DNA from: Candidatus Omnitrophota bacterium
GTDB taxonomy: Bacteria; Omnitrophota; Gorgyraeia; Zapsychrales; Zapsychraceae
Assembly (NCBI GenBank): GCA_020429915.1
Contig: JAGQKV010000013.1
Coordinates: 132,689 to 196,688 of the forward strand
Direction of reading: 5' to 3'
Length of the DNA: 64,000 nucleotides
Within the stretch, counting starts at the first letter, position 1; every line of letters starts with the position of its first letter. The position numbers and the translations under genes were made by a program. Of the stretch, positions 45,299 to 54,130 are shown in pieces. Under the pieces are notes generated by a model that worked only from the letters and a program-made list of their open reading frames with translations, was not told the origin of the DNA and ran no database searches.

Positions 45299-45660
45299 AT
45301 ACGCGTGCGTGTCCACGCCTGATTGAAGACGCCACCGCGAAGTTACGACTTTTCCGTCGTTGTTCCCGCGTGGTATTTGACAATGGTCCGGTGAAGCCGG
45401 ATGAGACCTCACCCGTTTCATTACGGCCTGGACCGATGCCGGAGTTCCCGACTGACAGGGGATTCGTCTATCCCTCGTTTGGGGGCTTCCCGCCGATTTT
45501 TCACCCGAGCTTTTGAGCAAACTTCTTCAGCATTCCCGCTTTTCATGATATGATACAGCCCACATCGCGGGCAGCGGAGTCGCATGACGCCGCGGGAGTT
45601 GCCGCGTCACATCCGGGCGCCGTCCGGTGCTCCGGCACATCATAATCACGAAAGGCAAGC
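45299..45660 (+). other. 362 bp spacer with possible structured RNA
   Basis: No convincing gene is seen. Between 45386 and 45434 there are nested complementary segments: GGTCC with GGACC, and inside them GGTGA with TCACC. A TTGACA at 45377 lacks a good -10. It may be a leader, a 3' UTR or a small RNA; I cannot match a known RNA family. Confidence 0.3.
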
Positions 45661-46440
45661 ATGAATTTATCCAAAACACTTGTCGTTCTCGATCTGGAAG
45701 CCACCGGCACATGGGTCGAGAAGGACCGAATTATTGAAATCGCCCTGATCAAAGTTCATCCGGACGGTCAGCGGGACGTGTATGAAAAACGCGTCAATCC
45801 GGCGATGGCCATTCCGCCCGCCGTCGTCAAACTGACGGGGATTTCCGACGACGACGTTAAGGACGCGCCCGTATTCAAGGATATCGCCCATGACGTGGCC
45901 GATTTTATCGGTGACGCGGATTTGGGCGGGTTTAATATCGACCGTTATGATTTTCCGCTGTTGCGGCGGGAGTTGATCGACGCGGGGATCACGCTGCCGA
46001 TGGACGGCCGGCGGATTTTCGATGCCCAAAAAGTCTATCACCTCAACGAGAAGCGGGACTTAACCGCGGCCTACAAATTCTATTGCCAAAAGGACCTGGC
46101 GAATGCGCACACGGCGATGGCCGATACGCAGGCGACGCTGGAGATCTTGGAGAGCCAGTCCGTCAAGTACGGGGCAGACGATCTCGACAATCTGGCCCAG
46201 TTTGACTACCGGTCCACGGATGAATTCTATGATGCCGAAAGGAAATTTCGCTGGTGGAACGGCAAGCTGTACATGATGTTCGGCAAATATGCCAAACGCT
46301 ACAGCCTGGAGGATGTGGTCAAGAAAGACCGCGGTTACCTGGAATGGATCCTGTCCGCCAACTTTAATCAGGATGTGAAAAGCCTGGTTGAGAACGCGCT
46401 GAACGGGCAGTATCCGGTTTACCAACCTTCCGACGAGTAG
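45661..46440 (+). CDS. 3'-5' exonuclease (DnaQ/DEDDh type)
   Basis: A 259-residue protein. Exo I is VVLDLEATG, Exo II is GGFNIDRYDFPLLRREL, and Exo III is NAHTAMADTQATLEIL, giving the DEDDh catalytic set. The last 70 residues (WWNGKLYMMFGKYAKRYSLEDV) form an extra module seen in bacterial stand-alone epsilon-like exonucleases. It probably trims DNA or RNA 3' ends. AAAGG is near ATG 45661. Confidence 0.9.
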   Translation: MNLSKTLVVLDLEATGTWVEKDRIIEIALIKVHPDGQRDVYEKRVNPAMAIPPAVVKLTGISDDDVKDAPVFKDIAHDVADFIGDADLGGFNIDRYDFPLLRRELIDAGITLPMDGRRIFDAQKVYHLNEKRDLTAAYKFYCQKDLANAHTAMADTQATLEILESQSVKYGADDLDNLAQFDYRSTDEFYDAERKFRWWNGKLYMMFGKYAKRYSLEDVVKKDRGYLEWILSANFNQDVKSLVENALNGQYPVYQPSDE

Positions 46441-46452
46441 GAGGACAAGGCG

Positions 46453-46842
46453 ATGTCCACGCTTTTTACCAAAATCGTTAACGGCGAAATTCCGTGTCAC
46501 AAAATCCTGGAGGACGACCGCTATCTCGCTTTCCTTGATATCCGGCCGATCAATCCCGGACACACGCTGGTGATACCGAAGCAGGAAACCGATTACATCT
46601 TTGATTTGGAAGACGATCTGCTTAAGGGAGCGATCGTGTTTGCCAAGCGGGTCGCGGCCATGATCGAGAAGGTCGTCACTTGCGAGCGCATCGGTATTAT
46701 GGTGGCCGGCCTCGAAGTCCCGCATGCGCATATACATCTGATCCCCATTAACGCGGTGTCGGACCTTAACTTTGCCAAAGCCAAGGAAAGCGACCCGCAG
46801 GAGCTCGCCACCCTGGCCGCCCGCATCAGCAGCGGGGTATAA
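46453..46842 (+). CDS. HIT family protein
   Basis: A 129-residue histidine-triad nucleotide-binding protein. FTKIVNGEIPCHKILED, the middle INPGHTLVIPK and the catalytic HAHIHLIP triad are clear. It hydrolyses nucleotidyl-phosphate bonds. It begins 12 bp behind the exonuclease, with GGAGGA upstream, and is probably cotranscribed. Confidence 0.95.
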   Translation: MSTLFTKIVNGEIPCHKILEDDRYLAFLDIRPINPGHTLVIPKQETDYIFDLEDDLLKGAIVFAKRVAAMIEKVVTCERIGIMVAGLEVPHAHIHLIPINAVSDLNFAKAKESDPQELATLAARISSGV

Positions 46843-46849
46843 ACCCGGC

Positions 46850-47344
46850 ATGATGCAGGACTACGGGCCCGAATTGAAGGCGGCATTCAGTACCACGAGC
46901 ATCATCGGGTACTGCACGTCGTTGAGCGTGATTGTCTACGGTCTGATCGCGCATTTTCTGCTGTCACGCTATCCGCTCGGCGATGCCCCGGCGCCTAACG
47001 CGTCGCTGCTGCTGCGCTGGGTCGGCGGCGCGGGGGTGGCCCTATTTTTGGGGCTGGCTGGCCTGCGGCCGCTCGTCTTGCGTTTGAACAGGCCTGTCGA
47101 AACGACTTCGACGGCGCTGATCCGGCAGTTACAGACCACAGCCATGGTGGTCTATGGCGGATGTGAAAGTATCAGTATATTCGGCCTGGTTGCCGCCATC
47201 GTGACGCGGGAGATGCACAATTATTATTGGCTGGCCTTTTTGTCGTTGGCGGCCTTCAGCGCCTACTTTCCCAAATACGATGTGTGGGAAAGACATATGC
47301 AGGATGCTTTGTACGGACCGGAATACGGCGCGCCTGAAGGCTGA
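46850..47344 (+). CDS. Hypothetical four-helix membrane protein
   Basis: A 164-residue protein with four hydrophobic helices (about residues 14-34, 50-68, 95-118 and 122-140). ATG 46850 lies 8 bp after the HIT gene; the longer frame runs inside that gene and is rejected. No family recognised. Confidence 0.7.
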   Translation: MMQDYGPELKAAFSTTSIIGYCTSLSVIVYGLIAHFLLSRYPLGDAPAPNASLLLRWVGGAGVALFLGLAGLRPLVLRLNRPVETTSTALIRQLQTTAMVVYGGCESISIFGLVAAIVTREMHNYYWLAFLSLAAFSAYFPKYDVWERHMQDALYGPEYGAPEG

Positions 47345-47396
47345 CGGCGGCCTGGTCCGGGCAAATAGCGGCCTCTAACCGGAAGCAAGGGAGAGC

Positions 47397-47828
47397 ATGA
47401 TGTCGAAACTTACCTCTAATAAACCGCAGGATTGGAGTGCCGACCAGAATTCGGTCTGGGAGAGTCTGGAGAAGCACTGGGATTTGCTGATCTCCAAGCG
47501 AGTCGGCGAATTTATTGAGTACATTCACCCGCAGATGACCGGATACGGCCACGAAAGCCCCTTACCGGTGGACCGTCCCTGGCTGGAGAAGTGGGTGGGG
47601 TTCTGGACCGAATCCACGGATATCGTCATTTGCGAGCTGAAACCGGTGGGGATTACCATTCACGGAGATATTGCCGTCGTACAGTACTTCATTTTTACCA
47701 TCGAAAAAAGCCCGCGTGGAGTCCGCCACGTCATTCGGAGGTACACGATGACCTGGCTGCGCGGGGAAAAACACTGGGTAGTCATCGCCAGCCATAATAA
47801 TTTAATGAACGAGCATTTGGCCTCTTAA
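47397..47828 (+). CDS. NTF2-like/SnoaL-type protein
   Basis: A 143-residue cytoplasmic protein. The helix-then-sheet order (SVWESLEKHWDLLISKRVGEFIEYIHPQMTGYG...GDIAVVQYFIFTI...RYTMTWLRGEKHWVVIASHNN) is typical of the NTF2-like superfamily (DUF4440/SnoaL). These are small binding or catalytic dimers; no ligand can be named. AAGGGAG precedes ATG 47397. Confidence 0.75.
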   Translation: MMSKLTSNKPQDWSADQNSVWESLEKHWDLLISKRVGEFIEYIHPQMTGYGHESPLPVDRPWLEKWVGFWTESTDIVICELKPVGITIHGDIAVVQYFIFTIEKSPRGVRHVIRRYTMTWLRGEKHWVVIASHNNLMNEHLAS

Positions 47829-47854
47829 CTTAAGCCTATGCATTATATATATTT

Positions 47855-47860
47855 AGGAGG
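47855..47860 (+). promoter_or_regulatory. Orphan consensus ribosome site
   Basis: AGGAGG without an ATG, GTG or TTG at the right distance. An ATT at 47866 would open 17 codons ending before the barrel gene. It may be a leader-peptide site or chance. Confidence 0.25.
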
Positions 47861-47875
47861 ATCATATTAAGTTTA

Positions 47876-47909
47876 TATGTCCTATTAAGTACTGTTATGT
47901 CGTATTGAC
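47876..47909. repeat. Imperfect direct repeat in the promoter region
   Basis: TATGTCCTATTAAG (47876-47889) and TATGTCGTATTGAC (47896-47909), 11 of 14 identical and 20 bp apart, about two helical turns. The second copy overlaps the -35 element, so a regulator binding both could control the barrel gene. Confidence 0.4.
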
Positions 47910-47933
47910 AACCGCTTAGCCAGATGGCACAAT
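47905..47933 (+). promoter_or_regulatory. Sigma70-type promoter candidate
   Basis: A perfect TTGACA (47905-47910), a 17 bp spacer and CACAAT (47928-47933). The expected +1 falls near 47940. It lies in a short AT-rich region that also holds direct repeats (47876-47909). Confidence 0.55.
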
Positions 47934-47960
47934 ATCTAGGTGAAAACAAGACATCACATC

Positions 47961-49598
47961 ATGCGTTACTCACTTGCTTTGTCGATATTTCTTATCTTTC
48001 TGGGCCTGAACGGTTTTGCCTGCGCTGCTGACCAGGACGACCGGATCGCGGATATGGGCTTCATCTCGGTCGTCGACGGCGATGAAGAAGAGGAAGTCCC
48101 TGCCGATTTTATCGAGCGCCGCGTCCCCCAACCCAAGGTCGTCAACTTCCCAACAGACAACAACACAGATTTTCGCGGTCAGGATACCTCTATTAGGGTG
48201 TCGCAGCAACCGTTTTTGCGGACCGATATCGATACCGTCCCCGGTTACTATGAATTGGGGAACCCGATCGTGGTCGGTCCCGAATCCGAGGCCGTTGTGC
48301 TGGCTCCGGCCGAATCTGACGAGATGATGGACGCCGTGATGGACCAGGAATTCATGGCCGCTGCTATCGAAGTCCTCGGGGACAAGTCGGGCGATACTGT
48401 GACCCGAACCTCCGCCCACGACAATATGGTCGTGGGGGCCTCCAATAACGGATTCTACACCATGGACGAGTCCGACGGCGTGGCGATCGTGGAGCCGCAC
48501 CGTGATATGGCCTATAATTTTTATTCCTACGACCGCAATACCCGCAATTTTTACCCTTGGCGTTTCGGCCAGGGCCGCGAAAATCCCTTCGGACTGACCG
48601 CAAAGCAGCAGCAGGAAGTAGCCAAGGCCACGCACAAGGATCTCATGCGCGGACAAAAGCTGCCCGAGGCCAAATGGGATTTCAAGAACGAAGATGCCAA
48701 GCGAGGTATACCGGGAATTGAGGCCAAGTTGGCCGTTACAGCTGGATATCGCCAGGACGAACTCAATTGGAATATTGCCGGCGACTGGACGGGAAACGCC
48801 GTGCCGAATATTCTATCTGAACTGGAATGGGAAGAATTGCAGGGGTTCGAATACAAGGCCCGCGCGGAAGTACTTATTCGCGATAAGTACGTCATTGATG
48901 CCGAGGCCGCATGGACGGACTTTGATTCCGGTACGAACACCGATTCGGATTATGCCCAGAGTGACCGTCAGGGAATCTTTTCCCTATCTAACTCTGAAAC
49001 AGAAGGGATGGCCTGGGATTATTCGATTGCCGCCGGATACCGGATGTACTTTGATAATGTTCATGATCGGTTGCTGATCGTCGACAATGCCCAGTTAACA
49101 CTGCTTGCCGGTTATTCCAGGCACCGAATGTTCTTGGAAGACCGGGAACTCACGATTCCTGGCTTTGGCCCCTACTCTTTCCAGGGAATCAACAAATACT
49201 ACAATGCCTTGTGGGACGGGCCGTGGGTCGGCCTTCATTTGGAAGGTCAGAAAGGTGATCGGTTGAGTGGCTGGGGGAGATTTGAGTGGCATTTCCCGGA
49301 ATATGAAGGTGACGGGAACTGGTTGTTACGTGATGATTTTCTGAACCCGGTTAGCTTCTCACATTTCGCTAATGATAATGCCTTCGGCTTGGTATTTGAT
49401 TTCGGTGGAGAGTATCGTCTGACTCCCTGCGCGAGTTTGGCTCTCAATTTGGTATACCGTTACTTTGAAGTGGGTCCTGGTTTAGACAGAACGTTTTTCA
49501 GCCATCAGGATCCTCAGTATGCCGTGTTCAATTCCCGCCTGAACGAGGTCAACTGGACCTCATTGTCGCTGACGGGCGGTGTCCTGGTGCACTACTGA
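47961..49598 (+). CDS. Outer-membrane beta-barrel protein candidate
   Basis: A 545-residue protein with a signal peptide (MRYSLALSIFLIFLGLNGFACAA). Residues 30-230 are acidic and low in structure. From about 235 to the end, amphipathic strands rich in aromatic residues alternate (TAGYRQDELNWNIAGDW, YKARAEVLI, LTLLAGYSRHRMFL), and the last residues SLTGGVLVHY form a barrel-type C-terminal signal ending in Tyr. The barrel resembles the Protochlamydia/omptin-like group; this is a tentative call. ATG 47961 is used; an in-frame GTG at 47940 coincides with the expected +1. Confidence 0.75.
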   Translation: MRYSLALSIFLIFLGLNGFACAADQDDRIADMGFISVVDGDEEEEVPADFIERRVPQPKVVNFPTDNNTDFRGQDTSIRVSQQPFLRTDIDTVPGYYELGNPIVVGPESEAVVLAPAESDEMMDAVMDQEFMAAAIEVLGDKSGDTVTRTSAHDNMVVGASNNGFYTMDESDGVAIVEPHRDMAYNFYSYDRNTRNFYPWRFGQGRENPFGLTAKQQQEVAKATHKDLMRGQKLPEAKWDFKNEDAKRGIPGIEAKLAVTAGYRQDELNWNIAGDWTGNAVPNILSELEWEELQGFEYKARAEVLIRDKYVIDAEAAWTDFDSGTNTDSDYAQSDRQGIFSLSNSETEGMAWDYSIAAGYRMYFDNVHDRLLIVDNAQLTLLAGYSRHRMFLEDRELTIPGFGPYSFQGINKYYNALWDGPWVGLHLEGQKGDRLSGWGRFEWHFPEYEGDGNWLLRDDFLNPVSFSHFANDNAFGLVFDFGGEYRLTPCASLALNLVYRYFEVGPGLDRTFFSHQDPQYAVFNSRLNEVNWTSLSLTGGVLVHY

Positions 49599-49651
49599 TT
49601 CCCGCACAGATCGTTCCACGACAAACTTCCCCCAAAAACTGAAAAAATCCA

Positions 49652-49680
49652 TTGCCCGCCAATTTCCGTCTCCATATAAT
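49652..49680 (+). promoter_or_regulatory. Sigma70-type promoter
   Basis: TTGCCC (49652-49657), a 17 bp spacer and TATAAT (49675-49680), 54 bp before the kinase start. Confidence 0.65.
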
Positions 49681-49734
49681 AGCTAGCATACGGTAACGGT
49701 ACATCCTTTCCCTGAAGGAAACACGAGGCTGGCT

Positions 49735-50892
49735 TTGGTATCCGATCATCCCTTCAAATTCTCAAAACCGCTCAAGGTCCTTGTCGTCGAGGATAACCAG
49801 GTCGATTTACGGGTGATCGAGGCGATGCTTATGGAAGACGAGCATGCCATGGGATTGCTCAAGACCACGAATACCCTTAAAGGCGCGCTCGAATTTCTGC
49901 AGGAGTACGAATTTGATATCGTCATCCTCGACCTGAATCTGCCCGATCATCAGGGCACGACAACTATCAAGAAACTCCATGAGTTTTATCCGCAAGCCGC
50001 GATCGTGATCAACACCGGGGCATATGAGGCGGAGTTGGGGATCGACGCGTTGCAGTACGGGGCGCAGGATTTCCTGGTCAAGGGAAAGTATAACGGCTAC
50101 ACCCTCATCAAGGTCCTGCACTACGCGATCAAACGCAAGGAGCTGGAGACCCGGTTGGTGAAGGCTCTGGATGAGCTGCGCGAGACCCAGGGGCATCTTA
50201 TCCAGGCCGAGAAGATGAAGGTCGTCGGGGGACTGGCCAGCGGAGTCGCGCACGAAGTCAAGAATCCGTTGGCGGCGGTCAAGTACGGGGTGCAGTATCT
50301 CAAGGAACAGCTGAAGACGGATGATGAGAAGATCAAAACAGTCATTTCCAACATTAATGAGGCTGCGGACCGGGCGAATCTGATTATCACGGACCTGTTG
50401 GACTACTCCGGACTTTCCGAAATGAAGATGAAGAAGTCCAGCCTGAATGACTGCGTGGTCAAAGGCCTGGCGCTGGTCAATCACGAAATCGAAAAGAAAG
50501 AGATCGTCCTTACCCAAAAATTTCACGAGCAGCTGCCGGATATCGAGATCGATCATTACCGCATTGAGCAGGTCATCATCAATGTGCTGCTCAATGCCAT
50601 TCACGCCGTCGAGTCAAAAGGCGCCATCACCGTGGAAACCCTGCAGAACGGAGAGACTACGGTTTGCCTGCGCATCAAGGATTCCGGCAACGGGATCGGC
50701 GAGCAGGATATAGACAAGATTTTCGACCCGTTTTTTACCACCAAGCGGGCCAAGGGCGGGGTCGGACTGGGCCTGTCCGTCTGCAAGAACATCATGGATA
50801 CCCATAACGCCGTAATCGAAATCAATAATCATCCCGACGGCGGGGCTGAGGCGCGGCTGGTCTTTCAGCTGAAGCCGACGCATTCCGCCTGA
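49735..50892 (+). CDS. Receiver-histidine kinase hybrid
   Basis: A 385-residue cytoplasmic protein. Residues about 12-130 are a receiver (VLVVEDNQVDLRV, phospho-Asp about 65 in IVILDLNLPD, Lys in FLVKGKYNG), then a short coiled coil, HisKA with GVAHEVKNPLAAV (His about 173), and an HATPase with NVLLNAIHAV, DSGNGIGEQD and GVGLGLSVCKNIM. With the receiver first and no membrane part, it probably passes signals between other two-component proteins. The start is TTG 49735, with GAGG about 6 bp upstream; no ATG is available before the receiver. Confidence 0.9.
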   Translation: MVSDHPFKFSKPLKVLVVEDNQVDLRVIEAMLMEDEHAMGLLKTTNTLKGALEFLQEYEFDIVILDLNLPDHQGTTTIKKLHEFYPQAAIVINTGAYEAELGIDALQYGAQDFLVKGKYNGYTLIKVLHYAIKRKELETRLVKALDELRETQGHLIQAEKMKVVGGLASGVAHEVKNPLAAVKYGVQYLKEQLKTDDEKIKTVISNINEAADRANLIITDLLDYSGLSEMKMKKSSLNDCVVKGLALVNHEIEKKEIVLTQKFHEQLPDIEIDHYRIEQVIINVLLNAIHAVESKGAITVETLQNGETTVCLRIKDSGNGIGEQDIDKIFDPFFTTKRAKGGVGLGLSVCKNIMDTHNAVIEINNHPDGGAEARLVFQLKPTHSA

Positions 50893-50936
50893 GACCGGGA
50901 GGGCGGCTGCCCGCTTCAACCGATGCGAGAACAATC

Positions 50937-51491
50937 ATGACAAAGAAAAAGAGCTTGGACTTCCGCAAAACCAAAAAGATGAAGGATACCACCAGCCCGT
51001 ACATCAGTGTCCGCCAGTCGCGAATCCACGGGACGGGCGTGTACGCCAAGAAGAAAATTAAGGCCGGGACCCGGATCATCGAGTACGTAGGTGAGAAAGT
51101 CACCAAAAAGGAATCCGACCGCCGCGCCCAGACTCCGCTGGAGAACAACGCGGAGAACGAAGAGCTCGGAGCCGTCTACCTCTTCGAAATTAATAAAAAG
51201 TATGACCTGGACGGCTACGTCCCGTACAACACGGCGCGCTTTATCAATCATTCCTGCGAACCGAATTGCGAGTCCGACATTGTCAAAGGGCACGTCTGGA
51301 TAATTGCCCTGCGCGATATCAAAAAAGGTGAGGAGATCAGTTACAACTACAATTACACCTGGGGCGATCACGAAGACCATCCCTGCCGCTGCGGTTCCGA
51401 GAAATGTGTCGGGTTCATTCTGGCTGAGGAGCACTGGCCGAAACTGAAGCGCAAGAAAAAGTCAAAAAAGAAGTCTCCGGCCGGCAAGTAG
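50937..51491 (+). CDS. SET-domain protein lysine methyltransferase
   Basis: A 184-residue protein. The SET signatures are complete: SRIHGTGVYAKKKIKAGTRI, ARFINHSCEPNCES (about residues 99-112), GEEISYNYNY, and a post-SET-like cluster CRCGSEKCVG with three Cys that should bind zinc. Both ends are Lys-rich. Bacterial SET enzymes methylate lysines of histone-like or ribosomal proteins, so a basic nucleoid protein is a reasonable target. Acquisition from eukaryotes or old inheritance cannot be told from this window. Confidence 0.93.
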   Translation: MTKKKSLDFRKTKKMKDTTSPYISVRQSRIHGTGVYAKKKIKAGTRIIEYVGEKVTKKESDRRAQTPLENNAENEELGAVYLFEINKKYDLDGYVPYNTARFINHSCEPNCESDIVKGHVWIIALRDIKKGEEISYNYNYTWGDHEDHPCRCGSEKCVGFILAEEHWPKLKRKKKSKKKSPAGK

Positions 51492-51522
51492 CGGGAAAAT
51501 TAACCGGACCGAATATTCTTAT

Positions 51523-51563
51523 ATAGCCTAAGCTTATTATTTGTAATAGCTTAGGCTATTTTT
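51523..51563 (+). terminator. Rho-independent terminator
   Basis: ATAGCCTAAGC (51523-51533) pairs with GCTTAGGCTAT (51549-51559); inner TTATTA/TAATA pairs extend the stem with a small bulge, and five T follow at 51559-51563. Confidence 0.85.
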
Positions 51564-51569
51564 GTGGTC

Positions 51570-51598
51570 TTGATGTATGTCCATGATGATGGTATACT
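51570..51598 (+). promoter_or_regulatory. Sigma70-type promoter with extended -10
   Basis: TTGATG (51570-51575), a 17 bp spacer and TGG-TATACT (51593-51598). It starts the coiled-coil/Deg transcript with a leader of about 50 bases. Confidence 0.75.
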
Positions 51599-51653
51599 TA
51601 CAGTCATTTGAGGGTACTATAACCACATCATAAAAAAGGATTTACGTGAGATC

Positions 51654-54113
51654 ATGAAAACCGTTGCGTATTTGACCACCGCGATTACTCTTTTCACCCT
51701 GATCGGCGGCGTCCAACCGGCCGTCGCCCAGGACACTTCCGACAAGATCATCAACTCCTTCTACGAACACGGCCAGAAAATGCTCAAGGATGGGAATTAC
51801 CAGGAGGCGATTAACGACTTCAGCCGTGCTTTCTTGCTGGATCCGCGGGAGGAAAAACTGCACGATGCCCTGAAGTCCCTGTCCCGGGAGAGTAACGTGC
51901 CGGCGGCCCAGAAGATGGAGCTGATCCTGATTGAAGACCTTCTGGACTATACGGCCAAGTTGCAGGAAAAGAGCGAATACTTTCTGTACAAGCGAAATGT
52001 CCTCGGTGAGGAGTTAATCAAAAAGGGATTTGAAGCCGAGTATTTTCAGGAAGAAATGGCACAGATCGGTGAAGAAGTACGCACGCAGTTTGACTCCGAA
52101 AGCGAAAAAATCCAGGAGCGCTATGCCAAGGGCGAGGATCCGCTTAAGGTGATCCACGCTTTGCTGAAACTTGAGAACAAACGCCTCCAAAAGGAAGTCG
52201 ACCAGTATGAACGGCAGTACAATCGCCTGCGTGAGGTCAACGCGCAGCACGGCTACATTCAGGGAGAATTGGCTTATATGTCGCAGGGCGAGTTTGCCCA
52301 GCAGCAGAAATTTTACGACCAGCAAGGCCGGCGCGTGCCGACGCCTGAAGTGCCCACCATTCAGCCGGAGACCACACCGGAAACCGTCAGCGGCGAGATG
52401 ACCAAAATGCTGGATGACGCCACGGCCAAGGTCGACAGCATGTACACCGTGCTCGAGGACCGGGATGCCAAGATCGATCAATTATCCCAAGAAGTGGTCG
52501 AATTGTCTTTGGAGTTGACCGAGGCGCGTGAAGGCGAAAAGGGCCAGACCGAGGAAATCGACCGGCTGCGCAGCGAGTTGGTCGAGTTCGAGTCCAAGAA
52601 CCTGCTCACCCAGCGTCTCGAAAAGAATTTCAAGACCCTCAAAGACAAGTTGAAGGAAACCGAAAAGAAGCTCAAGAACAAGGAACGCGAAATCGCCAAT
52701 CTGGACAACAAGGTCAAAGATCTGGTGGCCAAGAGCGCGGACATGGAAGAGCAGCTCAGGGGGCGCGACGAGAAGATCGCGGAGTATCAGCGGGAACTGC
52801 GGACCGTCCAGCAGGAAGCCAAGAACATCGACAACTTCAAGGAAGAGGTCGCCAAGCTCAAGGAGCAGCTGGCCAAGGCCGAAAGTTATCAGGATGAAGC
52901 CTGGAAGCTCCGCTACCAGGTCGTGAAGTTCAAGCAGAAGGAGCAGAAGTTCGACAAGATGGAAAGCCAGGTCGAGGAGCAAAAAGAGGTCATCAAGCAA
53001 CAAAAAGACGAGCTGGCGTCCAAGGATAAGGAAATCAAGGCCAAAGATGAAACGATTCGTGACTTGAACAACAAGCTGATGGATCTCGAATCCCGCTTTG
53101 AACTTTCTCAAAAGATCATCAGTGAGAAAGAAGTCAAGATTCAGGCGCTCGAGACAGAACTTACCGAAACCCAAAATGAAGTGTCCGGTCTGGTCCGGAT
53201 TCTGGATGAATACCGCCGGAAATTGGTCGGAGCCGACAAGAAGGGCTTGGACGCCGACGCTATGGCTAAGGCCATGGCCAACGACGTGAAGAGTTTCAGG
53301 GCTATGGTGGAAAAAGGCGAGGGCGACAAGTTTGTGATCACACGCACCGAAACGCCGTCGATTACCCCGGAAAGGGAAAAAGAACTGAACGAGATCATTT
53401 CTCAGAAGGATCGTGAGCTGCGCAAGGTCACGCAAATGATCGACATTTACAAAAATAATCTCGAAGAAGCCAACAAGGACATCGACTACCAGAAGGAACA
53501 GATCGACGAGCTCACCAAGGAGCTGGCGCGCCTGGACGACAAACTGTTGCAGCGCGACCGGTTGTCCCGCGAAAAGATCAACCACATCGAACTGCTCAAG
53601 GATCTGCTGGAACAGGAAAAACAAAAGCGGGACATGCGCAACGACAAGTTGCGTGAGCTGGTCAAGAACAAGGTGATGGAGATTCAGGAACTTGAAGGCA
53701 TGCTTGAGATCTACAAGCTCAAGCTCAAGGACACGCACTTCGATGCCAAAGAAAAAGAGGCGATGATGTCGGATTTACAAGTTCAACTTGATATGACGCT
53801 CGTTGAGCTGTATGATAAGTCTCAATCGTTGGGAAAGACGCGTCATAATCTGGTGGTGCTTACCGATCAGTTGGGCGAGATTAACGACCGGCTGACGCAG
53901 CTGCAAACCAATCCGCCGGCGGATGCCAAGAAGGAAGATGTGGAAGCGGAAATCGAAAGTTTGCAGACCAAGATAAACGACATCAATGCCTTTCTGCGCA
54001 AGGAAATCAAAAACATCGAACAGCAAGATGCCCCCAGCATGACCGGTACAACCACCGGTGACCAAAGTATGAGTGACGCCCTTACGGGGGAGCAGGCTAA
54101 AAATCGTATCTAG
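51654..54113 (+). CDS. Large secreted coiled-coil protein with TPR-like start
   Basis: An 819-residue protein with a signal peptide (about residues 1-25, VQPAVAQ). Residues 30-80 contain a TPR-like repeat (GQKMLKDGNYQEAINDFSRAFLLDP). From about 120 to 770 it is nearly continuous heptad-repeat coiled coil, rich in Lys, Glu, Gln and Leu, with a Pro-rich break near 225-245. The tail is polar (TGTTTGDQSMSD). It is likely a long periplasmic rod that spans or supports the envelope. The Deg protease gene follows 17 bp downstream and may act on it. Confidence 0.85.
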   Translation: MKTVAYLTTAITLFTLIGGVQPAVAQDTSDKIINSFYEHGQKMLKDGNYQEAINDFSRAFLLDPREEKLHDALKSLSRESNVPAAQKMELILIEDLLDYTAKLQEKSEYFLYKRNVLGEELIKKGFEAEYFQEEMAQIGEEVRTQFDSESEKIQERYAKGEDPLKVIHALLKLENKRLQKEVDQYERQYNRLREVNAQHGYIQGELAYMSQGEFAQQQKFYDQQGRRVPTPEVPTIQPETTPETVSGEMTKMLDDATAKVDSMYTVLEDRDAKIDQLSQEVVELSLELTEAREGEKGQTEEIDRLRSELVEFESKNLLTQRLEKNFKTLKDKLKETEKKLKNKEREIANLDNKVKDLVAKSADMEEQLRGRDEKIAEYQRELRTVQQEAKNIDNFKEEVAKLKEQLAKAESYQDEAWKLRYQVVKFKQKEQKFDKMESQVEEQKEVIKQQKDELASKDKEIKAKDETIRDLNNKLMDLESRFELSQKIISEKEVKIQALETELTETQNEVSGLVRILDEYRRKLVGADKKGLDADAMAKAMANDVKSFRAMVEKGEGDKFVITRTETPSITPEREKELNEIISQKDRELRKVTQMIDIYKNNLEEANKDIDYQKEQIDELTKELARLDDKLLQRDRLSREKINHIELLKDLLEQEKQKRDMRNDKLRELVKNKVMEIQELEGMLEIYKLKLKDTHFDAKEKEAMMSDLQVQLDMTLVELYDKSQSLGKTRHNLVVLTDQLGEINDRLTQLQTNPPADAKKEDVEAEIESLQTKINDINAFLRKEIKNIEQQDAPSMTGTTTGDQSMSDALTGEQAKNRI

Positions 54114-54130
54114 GCAAGACCTTCCATAAA

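Noticed and set aside
52482-53738. Long open frame of 418 codons on the minus strand
   Set aside because: It is the mirror of the coiled-coil gene; GAG/AAG-rich repeats on the plus strand leave the opposite frame open. Its product is a Leu/Phe-rich artefact.
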